Part shown: piece by piece, positions 5,829-7,472 of the stretch | Layout: the number at the start of each line of letters is the position of its first letter | Position numbering within the stretch: position 1 is the stretch's first letter | Source: Burkholderiales bacterium | GTDB lineage: Bacteria > Pseudomonadota > Gammaproteobacteria > Burkholderiales > Burkholderiaceae_A | Reading direction: 5' to 3' | Length of the DNA: 7,472 bases | Assembly (NCBI GenBank): GCA_030828265.1 | Contig: JAURCW010000061.1 | Coordinates: 1 to 7,472, forward strand | Position numbers and translations under genes: made by a program | Notes under the pieces: model-generated | What the model was told of the DNA's origin: nothing | The model's database searches: none | What the model saw: the letters and a program-made list of their open reading frames with translations, nothing else

Positions 5829-6617
5829 CGTGCGGGTGACTATACTTTTGGGCACGTGCGCGCCTCTCTCACCCATCCTGTTTTTGGTTACCTTGGTCAG
5901 GCCTGCCTTGATCGCCTGCAGTTTATGCGGCCTCCTGCGGGACCAAGGCTTTGGTTTGGCCCCCTTCCAGTCGGCCTCTCGGAGACCCAGGAAGCCGGCT
6001 GGGCCCACTGTGAACCCCTTGAAGGGAGGATGCCCAACCCCCCAAAGCTTGGCTATTCCGTCGTAATTGACACGGGGTCATGGCCGTTAAATAGCCTGGG
6101 TAAGGACTGGTTTTCTACAGTTAATCATATGCTTAGTGATGGTGGGGTCTATCTCTTTGCCAGTCTTGGACCCTCAAGTCTTGGCAATCTACGCCGGACA
6201 CTTGAGCGCACGGGCCAGGGCTCGGCTGGCCTTTTGCCCGAGGGTCTTACCGAGGCCTGGACAGATATGCATGACCTGGGCGATCAGCTTCAGCAGGCAG
6301 GGCTGGTGAGTCCCGTTATGGAATCCGACGCTCTTTTTTTCAGCTACCAGACGTCGCGACAGTTTCTTGGCGATTTGAGGGCCTGGCCCGGTCGAAAGAA
6401 TCACCAAGCCACCGACCGGACGAAGCAGGTTTCGGGGCTTGGCTTACAGGCACTAAGGGCCAGCTTCACCGCCCTTTCTGAGCAGTCAGGGGGCCTGGTT
6501 CTTGACTGGGAGATGGTTGTTGGACATGCCTGGAAGCCCGCGTCAACGCAGAAGCCAGGCGAGAAACCTGAGGGTTCAGGCTTCTCGCCGCTGAAGTTCT
6601 TCCGCAAAAAGCCCTAG
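5802..6617 (+). CDS. BioC-like methyltransferase-fold protein with degenerate SAM site
   Basis: 271 aa. The middle and C-terminal parts resemble malonyl-ACP O-methyltransferase BioC: the post-core strand LSDGGVYLFASLGPSSLGNL (111-130), then DMHDLGDQLQQAGLVSPVM (155-173), SYQTSRQFLGDLRAW (181-195) and LDWEMVVGHAWKP (234-246). BioC itself methylates malonyl-ACP to start pimelate and biotin synthesis. The expected glycine-rich SAM motif I (VLDLGCGTG-like) should lie near 47-60, but the sequence there is GPRLWFGPLPVGLS, with no acidic strand end and no GxGxG. The usual LALHW-type motif is replaced by VVIDTGSWPLNS (87-98). Methyltransferase activity is therefore doubtful. The tail (247-271) is Lys/Pro/Gly-rich and encodes a hairpin. 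The ATG at 5802 lies inside the start of divergent comF; GTG 5856 is an alternative start that would remove the overlap. Homologues commonly sit between comF and the cox genes in betaproteobacteria. Confidence 0.8.
   Translation: MQKAERAGHRAGDYTFGHVRASLTHPVFGYLGQACLDRLQFMRPPAGPRLWFGPLPVGLSETQEAGWAHCEPLEGRMPNPPKLGYSVVIDTGSWPLNSLGKDWFSTVNHMLSDGGVYLFASLGPSSLGNLRRTLERTGQGSAGLLPEGLTEAWTDMHDLGDQLQQAGLVSPVMESDALFFSYQTSRQFLGDLRAWPGRKNHQATDRTKQVSGLGLQALRASFTALSEQSGGLVLDWEMVVGHAWKPASTQKPGEKPEGSGFSPLKFFRKKP
6558..6589 (+). repeat. 32-nt inverted repeat (hairpin) inside the 3' end of the BioC-like gene
   Basis: Arms GGCGAGAA (6558-6565) and TTCTCGCC (6582-6589) pair perfectly. Inside them, after one A/C mismatch, CCTGA (6567-6571) pairs with TCAGG (6576-6580) around a GGGT loop, giving 13 pairs in all. 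An alternative pairing of GAAGCC (6551-6556) with GGCTTC (6579-6584) competes with it. No T-run follows on either strand, so a classical intrinsic terminator is unlikely. It may protect the mRNA 3' end or aid Rho-dependent or attenuated termination before the coxB operon (inference). Confidence 0.6.
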
Positions 6618-6659
6618 GCGACGCTCAGTCAGGTCTGGATGTTTATTCGTTTGTCGTCA

Positions 6660-6665
6660 TATAAT
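6660..6665 (+). promoter_or_regulatory. Candidate -10 element for the DUF2244-coxB transcript
   Basis: A perfect TATAAT hexamer lies in the 137-base gap between the BioC-like gene and the DUF2244 gene, about 90 bases before the DUF2244 start. No good -35 (TTGACA-like) is found 16-18 bases upstream, and there is no extended TGn, so an activator may be needed or the match may be chance. The rest of the gap shows no other feature I can support. Confidence 0.4.
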
Positions 6666-6754
6666 CCCACCACTTTGTCTATCACCTAAGAAGAGCGTAG
6701 TAGTGCCATAGCGCCAAAAGAGGGGTTTCAGTCGGTTACACGCAAGGGGGCGTC

Positions 6755-7240
6755 GTGCTAGCAGTTTTAGGTCAGTCATGCTGGGAGCTTAAGAGAAACT
6801 GTTCTCTTTCACCCTATCAACTCCTTGGCTTGTTTGCCTCGATGGCTTGCGTGTCGATGGGTGTGGCCTTGGCTTGGGCATGGCAGGGAAACTGGCCCAT
6901 TCTGCCTTTTGCTGTGCTGGAGTGTCTGGCCCTAGGGCTGGCGTTTATGTTTTATTGTCGTCATGCACAAGATCGAGAGCGGGTTGTGGTCACGCCCAGC
7001 GAACTTCAGGTTGACGATCATTCGGGTTCGAAAGTAGTTCGGCTTAGTTTTTCGCGAATAGGCCTGAGAGTTAAGCTTGATGAAGTAACCGGTCTAATTG
7101 CGATTCAAAGCCAGGGGCAGGAGTCGCGCATTGGTCGGTTTCTCACTAGGCCACAGCGACAGCAGTTTCTGAAAGATCTTCTCCGCGCATTGGCGGAGCC
7201 AAACAAGCCATTTTTTCATCAAGCGGGTGTTGGAATCTGA
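6755..7240 (+). CDS. DUF2244 domain integral membrane protein
   Basis: 161 aa, start GTG with AAGGGGG ending 4 nt before it. It fits the DUF2244 family: the N-terminal WELKRNCSLSPYQLLGLFAS (10-29), two closely spaced membrane helices (about 22-43 and 48-68) joined by a short turn GNW, the segment CRHAQDRERV (68-77), and a cytoplasmic-type beta-rich C-terminus ending in SRIGRFLTRPQRQQFLKDLL (124-143). The biochemical function of the family is not known. In betaproteobacteria such genes are found directly before coxB, as here (21-base gap, same strand), which suggests a part in expression, assembly or copper/heme handling of the aa3-type oxidase. That role is inference from position only. Confidence 0.85.
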   Translation: MLAVLGQSCWELKRNCSLSPYQLLGLFASMACVSMGVALAWAWQGNWPILPFAVLECLALGLAFMFYCRHAQDRERVVVTPSELQVDDHSGSKVVRLSFSRIGLRVKLDEVTGLIAIQSQGQESRIGRFLTRPQRQQFLKDLLRALAEPNKPFFHQAGVGI

Positions 7241-7247
7241 TTGTTCT

Positions 7248-7253
7248 AGGGGG
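7248..7253 (+). promoter_or_regulatory. Ribosome binding site for the GTG start of coxB
   Basis: AGGGGG lies 8 nt before the GTG at 7262 and within the short gap after the DUF2244 stop. It supports GTG as the coxB start, giving a complete signal peptide; the first in-frame ATG would cut the signal short. Confidence 0.7.
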
Positions 7254-7261
7254 CATCAAGC

Positions 7262-7472
7262 GTGAATAAGTTAATTACTTCTGCATCTCAAAAACTAGGT
7301 CTGTTGACAGCAGGTCTTGTTATGCCTTTCTGGGCAATGGCCAACGACATGACCACGAAGTACAACCTACGAACGCCCGCCTCGGACATTGCCGCGGAGC
7401 TCTACACCCTGCATAACTTTTTGCTTGTGGTCTGTCTTGTCATATTTGTGGTGGTGTTTGGGGTCATGTTCT
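7262..7472 (+). CDS. coxB: Cytochrome c oxidase subunit II, N-terminal part
   Basis: Seventy codons are present before the right edge. Subunit II of the aa3-type respiratory oxidase carries the CuA centre that accepts electrons from cytochrome c; the CuA domain would lie beyond the window. What is visible is a signal peptide (charged start, hydrophobic 12-24, likely cleavage after FWAMA at 27), the conserved mature N-terminus YNLRTPASDIAAELYTLHNF (34-53), and the first transmembrane helix from about 52 (LLVVCLVIFVVVFGVMF). These match betaproteobacterial CoxB. The start is GTG with a strong Shine-Dalgarno sequence. It is 21 bases after the DUF2244 gene and likely in the same operon, with coxA expected further downstream. 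Confidence 0.92.
   Translation, partial: MNKLITSASQKLGLLTAGLVMPFWAMANDMTTKYNLRTPASDIAAELYTLHNFLLVVCLVIFVVVFGVMF

Noticed and set aside
5829..6008. N-terminal extension of comF to a start at 6008
   Set aside because: The extra 60 residues are basic and low in features, lie opposite the BioC-like gene, and add nothing resembling the ComF zinc finger.
1..7472. Mobile elements, CRISPR arrays, tRNA/rRNA genes, riboswitches, toxin-antitoxin or defence genes
   Set aside because: No terminal repeats, transposase motifs, regular spaced repeats, cloverleaf sequences or defence domains were seen on either strand; the window is filled by conserved housekeeping genes.

Overview
The window looks like an ordinary chromosomal housekeeping stretch from a betaproteobacterium, most likely of the order Burkholderiales. 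The evidence is the gene order (gpmA beside an S41 protease, a rhodanese-grxC-secB-gpsA cluster, trmL-comF, a BioC-like protein, DUF2244, coxB) and strongly betaproteobacterial protein motifs. Base composition is moderately GC-rich. CTT rather than CTG is the preferred leucine codon in the S41 protease gene, and four of eleven genes start with GTG or TTG. I cannot name the genus.

Layout, left to right. Bases 1-1380 (minus) hold a carboxy-terminal processing protease (ctpA type) that runs off the left edge. Bases 1392-2162 (minus) hold 2,3-bisphosphoglycerate-dependent phosphoglycerate mutase (gpmA), just upstream of and probably co-transcribed with the protease. A 125-base divergent intergenic region follows and contains a conspicuous imperfect palindrome. 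Bases 2288-4641 (plus) are a compact run of a membrane-anchored rhodanese, glutaredoxin 3 (grxC), the export chaperone SecB (secB) and glycerol-3-phosphate dehydrogenase (gpsA). gpsA ends on the same CTAG tetranucleotide that supplies the stop codon of the convergent gene trmL. trmL (tRNA 2'-O-methyltransferase) and comF (phosphoribosyltransferase-like) lie on the minus strand at 4638-5828. A BioC-related protein starts head-to-head with comF on the plus strand (5802-6617). After a 137-base intergenic region with a perfect TATAAT hexamer come a DUF2244 membrane protein (6755-7240) and the start of coxB (7262 to the right edge), cytochrome c oxidase subunit II.

Functionally the genes cover central carbon metabolism (gpmA, gpsA), thiol and sulfur chemistry (rhodanese, grxC), protein export and envelope proteolysis (secB, ctpA), tRNA modification (trmL), and the start of a terminal oxidase operon (DUF2244-coxB). 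There is no sign of mobile elements, CRISPR, prophage, tRNA or rRNA genes, and no clearly new system. The most unusual items are the BioC-like protein, which has lost the glycine-rich SAM-binding motif; a ComF without its N-terminal zinc finger; the 5'-5' overlap of those two genes; a 32-nt hairpin inside the end of the BioC-like gene; and the palindrome between gpmA and the rhodanese gene.
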